A stretch of 33,688 nt of DNA from an uncultured Acetobacter sp. (GTDB lineage: Bacteria; Pseudomonadota; Alphaproteobacteria; Acetobacterales; Acetobacteraceae): NCBI RefSeq assembly GCF_937875265.1, contig NZ_CALLXM010000024.1, forward strand, positions 1-33,688. The letters are read 5' to 3'. Position 1 is the stretch's first letter; each line of letters opens with the position of its first letter. The notes beneath the pieces are model-generated. The model did not search any database. It saw only the letters and a program-made list of their open reading frames with translations, and was not told the origin of the DNA. Made by a program: the position numbers and the translations under genes. Below, in pieces: positions 7,595 to 15,835 of this stretch.

Positions 7595-8844
7595 CATCAG
7601 TCACCACACAGGAAAAGGCACGGCAGACACTGGATGTTGCGGCAATCCGCCAGCAGTTCCCCATCCTGTCGCAAAAAGTGCATGACCGCCCGCTGGTGTT
7701 TCTGGATAGCGCAGCATCGGCCCAGAAGCCTGAAGCGGTGATTGAGGCTATGGCGCGTACCATGCGCTGCCAGTATGCCAATATTCACCGTGGCTTATAC
7801 TGGATGAGCGAACGCACCACGGAAGCCTATGAAGCAGTGCGTGATCAGGTTGCACGTTTTCTGAACGCTCCCTCCCGTGAAGAAATTGTGTTCACGCGCA
7901 ACAGCACGGAAGCCATCAATCTGGTGGCGCATTCATTCGGCAGCCTGCTCAAACCGGGGCAGGCTGTGGTGATTTCTGAAATGGAGCATCATGCCAACCT
8001 GATTCCGTGGCAGATGCTGCGGGACCGCGCTGGTATCGAGCTGCGTGTTGCTCCCATTACAGATGCCGGGGATATTGACCTTGATGCCCTGAAGGACCTG
8101 CTGGCAGATGGTAAGGTGGCGCTGGTTGCCGTTACCCATATGTCCAACGTGCTCGGCACGGTCACACCGGCTAAAGTCATTGCCGATATGGCACATGCCG
8201 CCGGGGCGCAGGTGCTGTTTGATGGCAGCCAGTCTGTGGTGCATCGCAAAACGGATGTGCAGGCTCTGGGTGCGGATTTCTACACCTTTACCGGCCACAA
8301 GCTTTACGGTCCGACGGGGATTGGTGTGCTGTGGGCTCGTAAAGAGCTTCTGGAAGCCATGCCGCCGTTTCTGGGTGGCGGGGATATGATTTCCACCGTC
8401 TCTTTTGAGAAATCCACCTGGGCCAATGTACCGCATAAGTTTGAAGCAGGCACTCCGGCCATTATCGAGACTATCGGCCTTGGTGCCGCAATCTCGTGGG
8501 TGGAAGAAATCGGGTTTGAAGCCATTGCTGCGCATGAAGCAGCTCTGACGGCCTATGCCCTGACCCGTCTGGCCGACGTGCCGGGGTTGAAAATTGTGGG
8601 GCAGCCTAAAGAGCGTGGCGGGGTCATTTCCTTCGTCATGGATGATGTCCACCCGCATGATATTGCGACCTTGCTGGACCGGAACGGCATTGCCGTGCGT
8701 GCTGGGCATCACTGTGCGGAACCGCTCATGCGGCGCTTGGGCCTGACGGCTACGGCGCGCGCCAGCTTTGGCATTTACACGCTGCCGGAAGAAATCGACA
8801 CGCTGGCGGATACGCTGGTGCGCATCCGGAACTTCTTTGTGTGA
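7591..8844 (+). CDS. sufS: Cysteine desulfurase SufS
   Basis: Pyridoxal-phosphate enzyme that takes sulfur from L-cysteine, leaving alanine, and passes the persulfide to a carrier, here presumably the adjacent SufU. It is 417 residues, class II (SufS/CsdA type). The PLP-binding lysine is Lys237 in TGHKLYGPTGIG, the stacking histidine is in EMEHHAN at 130-136, the cofactor aspartate is Asp211 in FDGSQSVVH, and the persulfide-bearing cysteine is Cys375 in RAGHHCAEPL. The active-site Cys loop is the short class II form. It starts with ATG at 7591 overlapping sufD, and ends in a GTGA overlap with sufU. Confidence 0.97.
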   Translation: MTSVTTQEKARQTLDVAAIRQQFPILSQKVHDRPLVFLDSAASAQKPEAVIEAMARTMRCQYANIHRGLYWMSERTTEAYEAVRDQVARFLNAPSREEIVFTRNSTEAINLVAHSFGSLLKPGQAVVISEMEHHANLIPWQMLRDRAGIELRVAPITDAGDIDLDALKDLLADGKVALVAVTHMSNVLGTVTPAKVIADMAHAAGAQVLFDGSQSVVHRKTDVQALGADFYTFTGHKLYGPTGIGVLWARKELLEAMPPFLGGGDMISTVSFEKSTWANVPHKFEAGTPAIIETIGLGAAISWVEEIGFEAIAAHEAALTAYALTRLADVPGLKIVGQPKERGGVISFVMDDVHPHDIATLLDRNGIAVRAGHHCAEPLMRRLGLTATARASFGIYTLPEEIDTLADTLVRIRNFFV

Positions 8845-9299
8845 ACGGTCTGGCGGAAAGCGGTGCGTTGTATGACCGTCTGATTGTCGATCGTGCACGC
8901 ACTCCCCTTTATGCCGGGCAGCTTGAGCAGGCTGACGTGCAGGGGGAAGGGAAAAACCCGTTATGCGGGGATAAGACGCGGGTGGCACTTCAGATGGCTG
9001 ATACCCATATCAGTCAGATCAGGCATCAGACCCGAGGCTGCGCTATCTGCCTTGCCGCAGCTGACTTGATGGCTGAGCGCCTGACTGGCCTGACAGTCCC
9101 GCAGGCGCTGGACCTGAGCCACCGGTTTTTCGCCATGCTGGTTGCTGAACCAGCCAGCGCTTTAAACGCTAATACAGATACACCTGCACTGGGGCCGCTG
9201 GAAGCATTTGCCCCGCTGCGTGCACACCGGGCCCGAATCCGGTGTGCAGAACTGCCTTGGGTTGCTTTGAAGGAGGCACTTTCTCATGTCGACGTCTGA
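8841..9299 (+). CDS. sufU: SufU-type sulfur-transfer protein (NifU N-terminal/IscU-like fold)
   Basis: Zinc-dependent sulfurtransferase that accepts persulfide sulfur from SufS in SufU-type systems, taking the place of SufE. It is 152 residues. The three metal-ligand cysteines and the aspartate are present: NPLCGD (Cys42, Asp44), RGCAI (Cys67) and RIRCAELPW (Cys135). The roughly 20-residue insertion between the second and third cysteine regions, which separates SufU from IscU, is visible as the segment from about 80 to 130. An additional Cys70 in GCAIC sits where most SufU proteins have Ser. The start is GTG 8841 in a GTGA overlap with sufS. No sufE gene is in the operon, which supports the role. 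Confidence 0.9.
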   Translation: MNGLAESGALYDRLIVDRARTPLYAGQLEQADVQGEGKNPLCGDKTRVALQMADTHISQIRHQTRGCAICLAAADLMAERLTGLTVPQALDLSHRFFAMLVAEPASALNANTDTPALGPLEAFAPLRAHRARIRCAELPWVALKEALSHVDV

Positions 9300-9792
9300 A
9301 AAGGTGCATGCTCCTGAAACGCAGGAACAGAATATGCTGCCGCAGAATGCTACCGGAGACGTCCTGCACGCTGATGTCCCGCACACTGGAGCTGAAACGG
9401 CCCGAGTTGAAAGCTGGACACCAGATCAGGCAGAACAGGCAGAAGCTGTAACAAATTCTGCCGCTGCATCTGCTGAGAACGCCACCGGCCCGGCATCTGA
9501 AGATGCGGTGATTGAAGCCATTGCCACCGTTCATGATCCGGAAATTCCGGTCAACATTTATGAACTGGGGCTGATTTACGCCATTGATCTGTATGATGAT
9601 GGACGGGTCAAAATTGAAATGACCCTGACGGCTCCCAACTGCCCCAGTGCGCAGGAACTGCCTGTGCAGGTAAAAGAGGCTGTTGAGAAAGTGCCAGGTG
9701 TTGGTTCGGCACAGGTTGAAGTTGTGTGGGATCCGCCATGGGATATGTCCCGCATGAGCGATGAAGCCCGCCTTGCCCTGAATATGTTTTAA
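9286..9792 (+). CDS. sufT: SUF-associated MIP18/DUF59 protein SufT, with N-terminal extension
   Basis: Accessory maturation factor for iron-sulfur proteins. The MIP18 (DUF59) domain spans about 72-168, with the signature HDPEIPVNIYELGLIY at 83-98 and the conserved cysteine Cys119 in TAPNCPSAQELP. It ends with the typical SufT tail WDPPWDMSRMSDEARLALNMF region. Residues 1-71 are an acidic, Ala/Glu/Gln/Thr-rich low-complexity stretch absent from short SufT proteins and likely disordered. The start is ATG 9286, with AAGGAGG nine to ten bases upstream, overlapping the end of sufU by 14 bases. Position in the operon supports the SufT call. Confidence 0.92.
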   Translation: MSTSEKVHAPETQEQNMLPQNATGDVLHADVPHTGAETARVESWTPDQAEQAEAVTNSAAASAENATGPASEDAVIEAIATVHDPEIPVNIYELGLIYAIDLYDDGRVKIEMTLTAPNCPSAQELPVQVKEAVEKVPGVGSAQVEVVWDPPWDMSRMSDEARLALNMF

Positions 9793-9810
9793 CTGAAAGG
9801 ACGGACCGAT

Positions 9811-10179
9811 ATGTCTCAGACCAGTGTTGTGCCGCCCGTCAAAAGAGCCTTGCCACCTTTGATGAGCCTGTCAGATGCGGCTGCTGAACGCCTCCAGTAT
9901 CTGTATAAAACGGCGCATGCCGGGCAGTTGCTGCGCATTAGCGTGACCACTAAAGGCTGCTCCGGCAAAGCCTATGACATGCAGTTTGTGGAAACCCCGT
10001 CTGAAGGGGATGAGGTGGTGTCAAACAAAGGTCTGACACTCCTCGTAGACCGTAAAGCGACTTTGTTCCTGATTGGAACGCAGATGGACTACCATCAGAC
10101 CGAGCTTGAGGAAGGATTCGTTTTCCTCAACCCGAATGAGAAAGGCCGGTGCGGCTGCGGCGAGAGCTTTCATGTGTGA
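9811..10179 (+). CDS. sufA: A-type Fe-S carrier protein (SufA/ErpA/IscA family)
   Basis: Carries assembled clusters from the SUF scaffold to recipient apoproteins. It is 122 residues with the three family cysteines: Cys50 in TTKGCSGKAYDM, and Cys114 and Cys116 in GRCGCGESF near the C-terminus. The N-terminal 18 residues precede the usual family start and are Pro/Lys-rich. AAAGGA lies about ten bases upstream of ATG 9811, 18 bases after sufT. It is the last gene of the operon; its final 53 bases are also coding on the other strand (methyltransferase tail). The exact A-type subfamily is inferred from the suf context. Confidence 0.93.
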   Translation: MSQTSVVPPVKRALPPLMSLSDAAAERLQYLYKTAHAGQLLRISVTTKGCSGKAYDMQFVETPSEGDEVVSNKGLTLLVDRKATLFLIGTQMDYHQTELEEGFVFLNPNEKGRCGCGESFHV

Positions 10180-11458
10180 AGCCGCAAACGACTTCCACTT
10201 CAGCTGACCACAGGAACTGATCAATCACCGTCACGCTGTCCAGACGATACCCGGCCTCATGAATGGCTGCGGCATCTTTGGTAAGGGCGGCGGGGTTGCA
10301 GCTGACGTAAATCAGCCCACGAGGCTTCCCTACGGTAATCTGCTTCATTTGCAGTTTAGCCCCGGCATGTGGGGGGTCCAGCACCACGCAGCCCGCTTTA
10401 GACAATTCCTTAGCCAGAATAGGCTGCCGGTTTAAATCCCGACATTCTACTTCCAGCCGAGTCCCGCCAGCAGCGTTCTTCAGAGCTATTGCAGCGGGTG
10501 GGTAGCCCTCGTAAGCCTTCACGCGGGCACGGCTGGCCAGCGGGAAGCTGAGCGTGCCACAGCCAGCATAGAGTTCAATAACCACATCGCGCTTGTTCAG
10601 GCGTTTGGGCAGGGCTGCCAGAACGGCATTCTGGATCAGCATCTCGCTTTCTGCTGTTGCCTGAAAAAAGGCCCCAGTTGGCGGGCTGACGGTAGAACCT
10701 GCCAGCGTATGCTGCACCGGGCGAGTCTGGGCTGCTGTTTCCGGAAAACCCTGATCGCCCTGCTGCTGCCAGCAGATACGCGGAATACCATGTTCAGCTG
10801 ATAAAGTTGCGAGTCTGGTACGATCCACCGTGGAGAGCGGGCCATCTGTCACCAGAAGGATATCCAGGCCCGAATCGAGCAGATTGATCCGTACATCCCC
10901 AGCCCGATACAACCCTTCAATGCTTCTTAGCGTCTGACGAAGGGGAGGGAGGCAATCCATGATGGTGGGGTGCAGAAGGGTGCATGTGGTCATATCAACC
11001 ACATCCAGACTGCCTCGGGCATGGAGCCCGAGCAGAACCTCTTTGCCCTGCCTGCGTACAGCAAGATCCGCACGACGACGGCTCTGCGGTGGGACCTGAA
11101 ACGCCTGCGGGGCAGGCAGATCAGAAAAGCCAGCGTATTTAAGCGCTGCCATGACCCGGTCTGTTTTCCAGGTCAGCAGGGCTGCATTGTCCATATGCTG
11201 GAGCGTGCAGCCGCCGCACTGGCCAAACAGAGCGCAAGGAGGCTCAGTTCTGACTGGAGAAGGGACAAGAATGTCTGTCGCGACCCATTTGCCAGATGCG
11301 GTGTGATCTATCCGCACCTGCTCACCCGGCAGGGTGTAGGGCACATGCACCGTGTGGCCATCAGCCAGGACTGCCGTCCCGTCACCCTGTGCGCCAAGAT
11401 GGGTAATGGAAACGTCGCGAAGGTCTGAAGCGTGCTGCTCCGGTGTATGAGCTATCAA
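10127..11458 (-). CDS. Class I SAM-dependent RNA (uracil-5-)methyltransferase, RlmD/RumA-like, with TRAM domain and 4Fe-4S site
   Basis: Methylates C5 of a uridine in RNA, most likely 23S rRNA, with S-adenosylmethionine. It is 443 residues: a TRAM RNA-binding domain at about 13-68, four cysteine cluster ligands at Cys75, Cys81, Cys84 and Cys159, GAFFQ at 262-266, the SAM-binding ELYAGCGTLSFPLA near 295-308, DPPHAG at 361-366, the catalytic nucleophile Cys387 in YVSCNP, and the general-base Glu422 in SAEVEVV. The start is TTG 11458, whose first three bases share a TTGA with the helicase stop, so translation is coupled. The last 17 codons, after the family normally ends, run antisense into sufA. 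Whether it acts on the RlmC, RlmD or TrmA site cannot be told from sequence. Confidence 0.9.
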   Translation of the reverse strand: MIAHTPEQHASDLRDVSITHLGAQGDGTAVLADGHTVHVPYTLPGEQVRIDHTASGKWVATDILVPSPVRTEPPCALFGQCGGCTLQHMDNAALLTWKTDRVMAALKYAGFSDLPAPQAFQVPPQSRRRADLAVRRQGKEVLLGLHARGSLDVVDMTTCTLLHPTIMDCLPPLRQTLRSIEGLYRAGDVRINLLDSGLDILLVTDGPLSTVDRTRLATLSAEHGIPRICWQQQGDQGFPETAAQTRPVQHTLAGSTVSPPTGAFFQATAESEMLIQNAVLAALPKRLNKRDVVIELYAGCGTLSFPLASRARVKAYEGYPPAAIALKNAAGGTRLEVECRDLNRQPILAKELSKAGCVVLDPPHAGAKLQMKQITVGKPRGLIYVSCNPAALTKDAAAIHEAGYRLDSVTVIDQFLWSAEVEVVCGFTHESSRRSRTGLSHSG

Positions 11459-13431
11459 GTTGAGTGCTTTACGGCCTCTTCTTCAGAAACAGAAACGTCT
11501 GCGGTCGGGGAGGGCAGATCTGCCAGATTGGTTGTGCGACGCGGGAGCAGCATGAAGGCAGGAACAGCGTTGCCGAATCCTACCATATCGCCAGATGGCA
11601 TCGGCGGGGCATCATCCCGGCGCGGTAGGCGGCCTGTGGAGCGCCGGGGTTCCTGTGCAGGCACCGGAGCAGGTGTCGCGGGAGTGGGTTTTGGTGCGGC
11701 AGGCTTAGGCTGCTGCGGAGTGGAGACAGGCTTTTCATTACGAGGTGCTGCTTGGTTCTTCGGAGCAGGTTTGTCCTTGCGGCGGCCATGAGACGGACGT
11801 TTTTCGTCCGACCAGTCCAGCTGCTCAATGCCTTCAATAGGCAGACGCGGAATTTTATTCCCGGTCAGTGTTTCAATGGCTTCAGCCAGATTTTTGTCAT
11901 ACGGCGTGGCCAGACTGTAGGCGTGGCCTTCCTTACCGGCACGGCCTGTACGGCCAATTCGGTGGACATAATCTTCTGCATGGAACGGCAGGTCGAAATT
12001 GAAGACGTGCGAGAGACCGCCAATATCAATTCCGCGAGCCGCCACGTCGGAGCAGACCAGAATTTTCAGTTCGTTATTCTTGAATTTTTCAAGAGTTGAG
12101 AACCGGACAGACTGAGGCAGATCTCCATGCAGGGCGCCCACGGAAAAACCATGCTTTTGCAGGGACTGCATCAGCACATCGACGTCGCGCTTGCGGTTAC
12201 AGAACACAATTGCGTTCTGCATGGAGGGATCACGCAGCAGTTTGCGTAGTGTTTCCCGCTTGTTGTGCTCATCAACAATGACCAGACCAGCCGTGATGGT
12301 GGTGGCAACGGAAGAGGCACGGCTTACTGTTATCTCTTTAGGCGAATGAAGGAAGGCATCAGCCAGATGTCGGATGGCCGGAGCCATTGTGGCAGAGAAG
12401 AACAGGGTTTGACGGTTAACAGGCAATAGGCCGACAATTTTTTCAATGTCAGGAATGAAGCCCATATCCAGCATGCGGTCTGCTTCATCAATCACCAGAA
12501 TTTTCGTCTGGGTGAGCAGCAGGCCACCGCGTTCAAACAGGTCCAGCAGACGGCCCGGTGTGGCAATCAGCACGTCCACGCCCCGGTTGAGCACCTCTTT
12601 CTGGTCCGCCATGCTCTCGCCGCCAATCAGCAGTGCATGGGTCAGCTTGAGATGCTTACCGTAATTTACAAAATTTTCTGCAACCTGAAGTGCCAGTTCC
12701 CGTGTGGGTTCCAGAATCAGGGAGCGCGGCATGCGCGCTCTGGCCCGTGAGCCGGACAGAATCTCCAGCATGGGCAGAGTAAAGGATGCCGTTTTACCAG
12801 TGCCAGTCTGTGCAACGCCCAGCACATCCTTGGCCATCAGAATGGCTGGAATTGCCTGTTCCTGAATGGGGGTAGGATGCGTGTATCCCATTTCCAGAAC
12901 GGCCCGGAGCAGAGGTTCGGACAGTTCCAGATCAGCAAAAGATTTTTTGGGGTCAGTCGCCGTTTCCAGAGCAACAGCTTCAGCTGGTGCGTCCTGTGCA
13001 GGTGCAGTCTCGGCTTTTGCCTCAACCTTCTGCGGTATGACAGTTTCAACAACCGGAGCGGCAGGGACTGCAACGTCTTCAACAGGAGTCGGTGTAGGAG
13101 CAGACTCCTCAACGGCTTCTGCTACTGCTTTTTTGGCAGGAGTTGTGCGTCGGCGAGTGCGTTTGGGCTTGGGTGCCTCTTCAGCAACCGACGTATCGTC
13201 CGCAGGCTGTGCAACCGGCTGTTCAGCGACTTCAGGAGCCGCTGCAACTGGCTCGGCAGCTTTTCGCCGTCGGCGCACAGGTTTTTTGGGCGCATCTGCC
13301 TTTGGGGCAGGCACGGCCTCAAGCGCTTCCGCACCCGTCTCCGTTGCGGCTGCGTCTACAGCCGGTGCAGCTGTTTTTACACGGCTGCGCGTCGTTGTCT
13401 TGCGGGGGCGGGTGGGCGTTTTGGCTATCAA
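11455..13431 (-). CDS. DEAD-box ATP-dependent RNA helicase (RhlE/DeaD-like) with long disordered tails
   Basis: Unwinds or remodels RNA using ATP, probably in ribosome assembly or mRNA decay. It is 658 residues. The helicase core at about 163-540 has every motif: the Q motif (PTPIQEQAIP), AQTGTGKT at 207-214, PTREL at 242-246, TPGR at 291-294, DEAD at 315-318, SAT at 346-348, ARGID at 465-469 and HRIGRTGRAG at 490-499. Residues 1-160 are an Ala/Pro/Glu-rich tail with basic clusters (for example PVRRRRK), and 541-658 is a Pro/Lys/Arg-rich tail; both look disordered and RNA-binding. The start is TTG 13431, with GAGAG six bases upstream. The stop overlaps the methyltransferase start. Subfamily naming is uncertain. 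Confidence 0.92.
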   Translation of the reverse strand: MIAKTPTRPRKTTTRSRVKTAAPAVDAAATETGAEALEAVPAPKADAPKKPVRRRRKAAEPVAAAPEVAEQPVAQPADDTSVAEEAPKPKRTRRRTTPAKKAVAEAVEESAPTPTPVEDVAVPAAPVVETVIPQKVEAKAETAPAQDAPAEAVALETATDPKKSFADLELSEPLLRAVLEMGYTHPTPIQEQAIPAILMAKDVLGVAQTGTGKTASFTLPMLEILSGSRARARMPRSLILEPTRELALQVAENFVNYGKHLKLTHALLIGGESMADQKEVLNRGVDVLIATPGRLLDLFERGGLLLTQTKILVIDEADRMLDMGFIPDIEKIVGLLPVNRQTLFFSATMAPAIRHLADAFLHSPKEITVSRASSVATTITAGLVIVDEHNKRETLRKLLRDPSMQNAIVFCNRKRDVDVLMQSLQKHGFSVGALHGDLPQSVRFSTLEKFKNNELKILVCSDVAARGIDIGGLSHVFNFDLPFHAEDYVHRIGRTGRAGKEGHAYSLATPYDKNLAEAIETLTGNKIPRLPIEGIEQLDWSDEKRPSHGRRKDKPAPKNQAAPRNEKPVSTPQQPKPAAPKPTPATPAPVPAQEPRRSTGRLPRRDDAPPMPSGDMVGFGNAVPAFMLLPRRTTNLADLPSPTADVSVSEEEAVKHST

Positions 13432-13455
13432 TATGCTCTCGGAGATACTTCAGTC

Positions 13456-13484
13456 GTTATAAGCATGGACCGACTGGCCCTGAA
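13456..13484 (-). promoter_or_regulatory. Candidate promoter of the helicase-methyltransferase operon
   Basis: Read on the minus strand, TATAAC (plus-strand 13461-13456) is a good -10. Seventeen bases upstream lies TTCAGG, a weak -35. Transcription would begin near 13449, giving a leader of about 18 bases before TTG 13431, which supports that start. The 165-base gap up to the small membrane protein gene holds no obvious terminator. Confidence 0.3.
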
Positions 13485-13596
13485 TTTTCCATGCTCCAAA
13501 AGCCGGGGCAGAAATACAAGCTGAAGCCGGTCAGACGCTTGCTGCGATAAAGGCATTTCCCGCCAGAATCAAGCTTTCCCGTCCGCCCGGCTCATT

Positions 13597-14052
13597 TTAC
13601 AGGAAGGGGTGACCCAGTGAGGCAGCCAGAACAGCAATCAGGCCGAGGGCCATAATCACCAGAATCTGGTTACGGATCGAGTCGAACAGCGCAGGCTGAG
13701 GCCGCAGGGCCCGACGCGCCTTCTGGAAAGGCCCCGTGAGCACACGTATATACAGGACAGCCATGATCACACCGATGAGCTGCATGAGGTTGGTGGTCCA
13801 GGGAGCATGCGCAAAACCGCCTTCATGGAAGATCATCAGCCAGCCGGTAATCAGCGCGGTGGGGATGACATGCATCAGCACCCGGAAAAAGCGGCCCAGT
13901 GATTGCAGCTGCACCGAGTTGCGCTGCATGGGGTCCAGCAATGAGAGGCTCTGGCGCATGATGATGGCCGCATAGGCTGTTCCACCAAGCCAGAAGATGA
14001 TGCTGATAAGGTGAAGAGCGAGGATGACGCTCCAGAGAATGGAATGAGACAT
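13597..14052 (-). CDS. Small integral membrane protein, CopD/HemJ-like (function unknown)
   Basis: A 151-residue hydrophobic protein with about four transmembrane segments: roughly residues 5-30, 50-75, 84-104 and 125-148. The first carries a His in LALHLISIIFWLGG, similar to the first helix of CopD-domain and HemJ-type proteins, and a second His lies in RVLMHVIPTALITGW; such paired histidines can bind heme or metal, but that is inference. I start it at ATG 14052 because GGAG lies six bases upstream; the frame is open to 14091 without a ribosome binding site. It is divergent from nnr by 162 bp, and its stop lies 165 bp before the helicase TTG. No function can be assigned. Confidence 0.8.
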   Translation of the reverse strand: MSHSILWSVILALHLISIIFWLGGTAYAAIIMRQSLSLLDPMQRNSVQLQSLGRFFRVLMHVIPTALITGWLMIFHEGGFAHAPWTTNLMQLIGVIMAVLYIRVLTGPFQKARRALRPQPALFDSIRNQILVIMALGLIAVLAASLGHPFL

Positions 14053-14214
14053 GCAGACTCCGCGCACAAAACTGAATTCAAAAACCGGCACGCCAGCGGC
14101 AGGAGGTCGCCACTCCGCGCGATACAGGGTGTGTGATTGCCAAGGGGATGCCCTGGGTGCAAGTCAGTATTCTTCAGGCAGTCTCTGGTTCCGCCCATAA
14201 TCAGGAGGATTTCC

Positions 14215-15690
14215 ATGCCCGTATCACCGCTTTCAGCACTCAGTCTTTATACACCAGAAGAAATGGAACGGGTGGATAAGCTTGCTTCAGCCTCGGTGCC
14301 TGTTTCCGTGCTGATGGATAATGCCGGGCGAGCTGTTGCGCGGACTGTAAGGCGTTTCATGCGCCCGTGCCGTGTTCTGGTGCTGTGCGGGCCGGGGAAT
14401 AATGGGGGAGACGGGGTTGTGGCGGCCCGTTTTCTCGCTGAGGCAGGCTGGCCCGTTGCCGTGGCGGAAATGACGTCCCCCCGTGCCGGGTCTGTGGCGG
14501 CTGAGGCATCAGCCCGTTTTCAGGGTATCAGGGTGCCTTTTGAGCGCACGGAAGTTGAGCGTGCGGATCTGGTGATTGACGCCCTGTTCGGTGCGGGGCT
14601 GAGCCGGGACGTGACGGGCGCACCGGTTGATTTGTTGCAGGCTGCGCGCAAGGTTGTGGCGATTGATATTCCCTCAGGGATTGATGGCGCGACAGGGCAG
14701 GTGCGCGGGAGTGCACCCCATGCTGCAATGACGGTCACGTTTTGCCGCTTCAAACCGGGTCATCTTCTTTATCCGGGCCGGAGCTTTATAGGGCAGCTGG
14801 TGCTGGCCGATATCGGGATGCCGGAAGAAGCGCTGGCGCAGGTGTCGCCGCAGGCGTGGCGGAATGTGCCAGGGTTGTGGCGGCTGCCCGAGCCGGGGCC
14901 GGAAAGCCATAAATATACGCGCGGCGTTGTTAGCCTCTGTGCCGGGCAATCCATGCCGGGGGCTGCGCGTCTGTGCGCCGGAGGTGCGCGTGCTGCTGGG
15001 GCAGGGCTGGTTCGGATTGCTGCGGGGCAGGATGCGCCCGCTTACAGGCTGGGCGCGCCGGGGCTGGTGATTGATGATGGGCCGCTGGAAAGTTTGCTGG
15101 CAGATAAGCGGCGCGCCGTTTGGGCGTGTGGGCCGGGTCTGACGGAAGATGAGGTGGCGCAAACCCTTCCGGCGTTGCTGGCTGCCAAAAAATGCGTGCT
15201 GGCCGATGCGGGCGCACTTTCGGCTGCGGCAGGGCGTCCTGAAAAACTGAAAGGGGTGGCCGTTATCACGCCGCATGCCGGTGAATTTACTAAACTGTTC
15301 GGCGCACCGGGTGAGAACCCGCCAGACTCGGTGCGAAAGGCAGCCGCCCAGATCAATGCGGTTGTAGTGCTCAAGGGCGCATCAACCTTGATCGCTGCAC
15401 CTGACGGGCGGCTGGCGATTAACGACCATGCGAGTCCCGCTCTGGGCACGGCCGGGTCGGGCGATACGTTATCTGGCGTAATTTCAGCCCTTCTTGCTGC
15501 CGGAATGCCTTCGTGGGACGCAGCATGTGCCGGTGTATGGCTGCATGGTGAGGCTGGCCTTGAGGCTGGCGCATGGCCAATAGCGGAAGATCTGGACCGA
15601 TATCTGGGGCCTGCGCGAGAAAAAGCGACCCGATTGCAGCATGAAACGGAGAGATGTGCAGAGGGTCTCTTGCCGGGAGCCACGCTCTAG
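14215..15690 (+). CDS. nnr: Bifunctional NAD(P)H-hydrate epimerase / ADP-dependent NAD(P)H-hydrate dehydratase
   Basis: Repairs damaged NAD(P)H: the N-terminal domain epimerises R- and S-NAD(P)H-hydrate, and the C-terminal kinase-like domain dehydrates the S form back to NAD(P)H using ADP. It is 491 residues, the usual length for the fused enzyme. The YjeF N-terminal domain (about 1-210) shows LMDNAGRAVA, GPGNNGGDG, DALFGAGLSR and AIDIPSGIDG. The C-terminal domain (about 220-475) begins with HKYTRGVV and has TPHAGEFTKLFG and ALGTAGSGDTLSG, the nucleotide-binding Gly-rich loop with its catalytic Asp. The start is ATG 14215, with AGGAGG seven bases upstream; the open frame back to 14137 is not used. 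It stands alone, with tRNA-Leu following 36 bases after the stop. Confidence 0.95.
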   Translation: MPVSPLSALSLYTPEEMERVDKLASASVPVSVLMDNAGRAVARTVRRFMRPCRVLVLCGPGNNGGDGVVAARFLAEAGWPVAVAEMTSPRAGSVAAEASARFQGIRVPFERTEVERADLVIDALFGAGLSRDVTGAPVDLLQAARKVVAIDIPSGIDGATGQVRGSAPHAAMTVTFCRFKPGHLLYPGRSFIGQLVLADIGMPEEALAQVSPQAWRNVPGLWRLPEPGPESHKYTRGVVSLCAGQSMPGAARLCAGGARAAGAGLVRIAAGQDAPAYRLGAPGLVIDDGPLESLLADKRRAVWACGPGLTEDEVAQTLPALLAAKKCVLADAGALSAAAGRPEKLKGVAVITPHAGEFTKLFGAPGENPPDSVRKAAAQINAVVVLKGASTLIAAPDGRLAINDHASPALGTAGSGDTLSGVISALLAAGMPSWDAACAGVWLHGEAGLEAGAWPIAEDLDRYLGPAREKATRLQHETERCAEGLLPGATL

Positions 15691-15726
15691 GCTAAGTCCT
15701 CGCAACTTGTGACGGAGTTTTACCGT

Positions 15727-15811
<85 letters not shown>

Positions 15812-15835
15812 TTTTTTTGTAGTGCTCCCGTCCTG

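Noticed and set aside
7933..8988. 351-codon open frame antisense to sufS
   Set aside because: It is a shadow of sufS and the sufU start, with no family resemblance.
10148..10185. Possible bidirectional terminator at the sufA/methyltransferase junction (GCGGCT and AGCCGC arms)
   Set aside because: Only six base pairs around a loop of more than 20 bases with no T-run on either strand; not convincing.
12877..13524. Plus-strand frames of about 200 codons opposite the helicase N-terminus (Cys/Arg/Phe- or Ser/Ala-rich)
   Set aside because: They arise from the repetitive Ala/Pro/Lys codons of the helicase tail read in antisense. Composition is unlike a real protein.
15812..15818. Seven-T run after tRNA-Leu as a stand-alone terminator
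   Set aside because: No dedicated hairpin precedes it other than the tRNA acceptor and T arms. It may act in processing, but I cannot call it a terminator.
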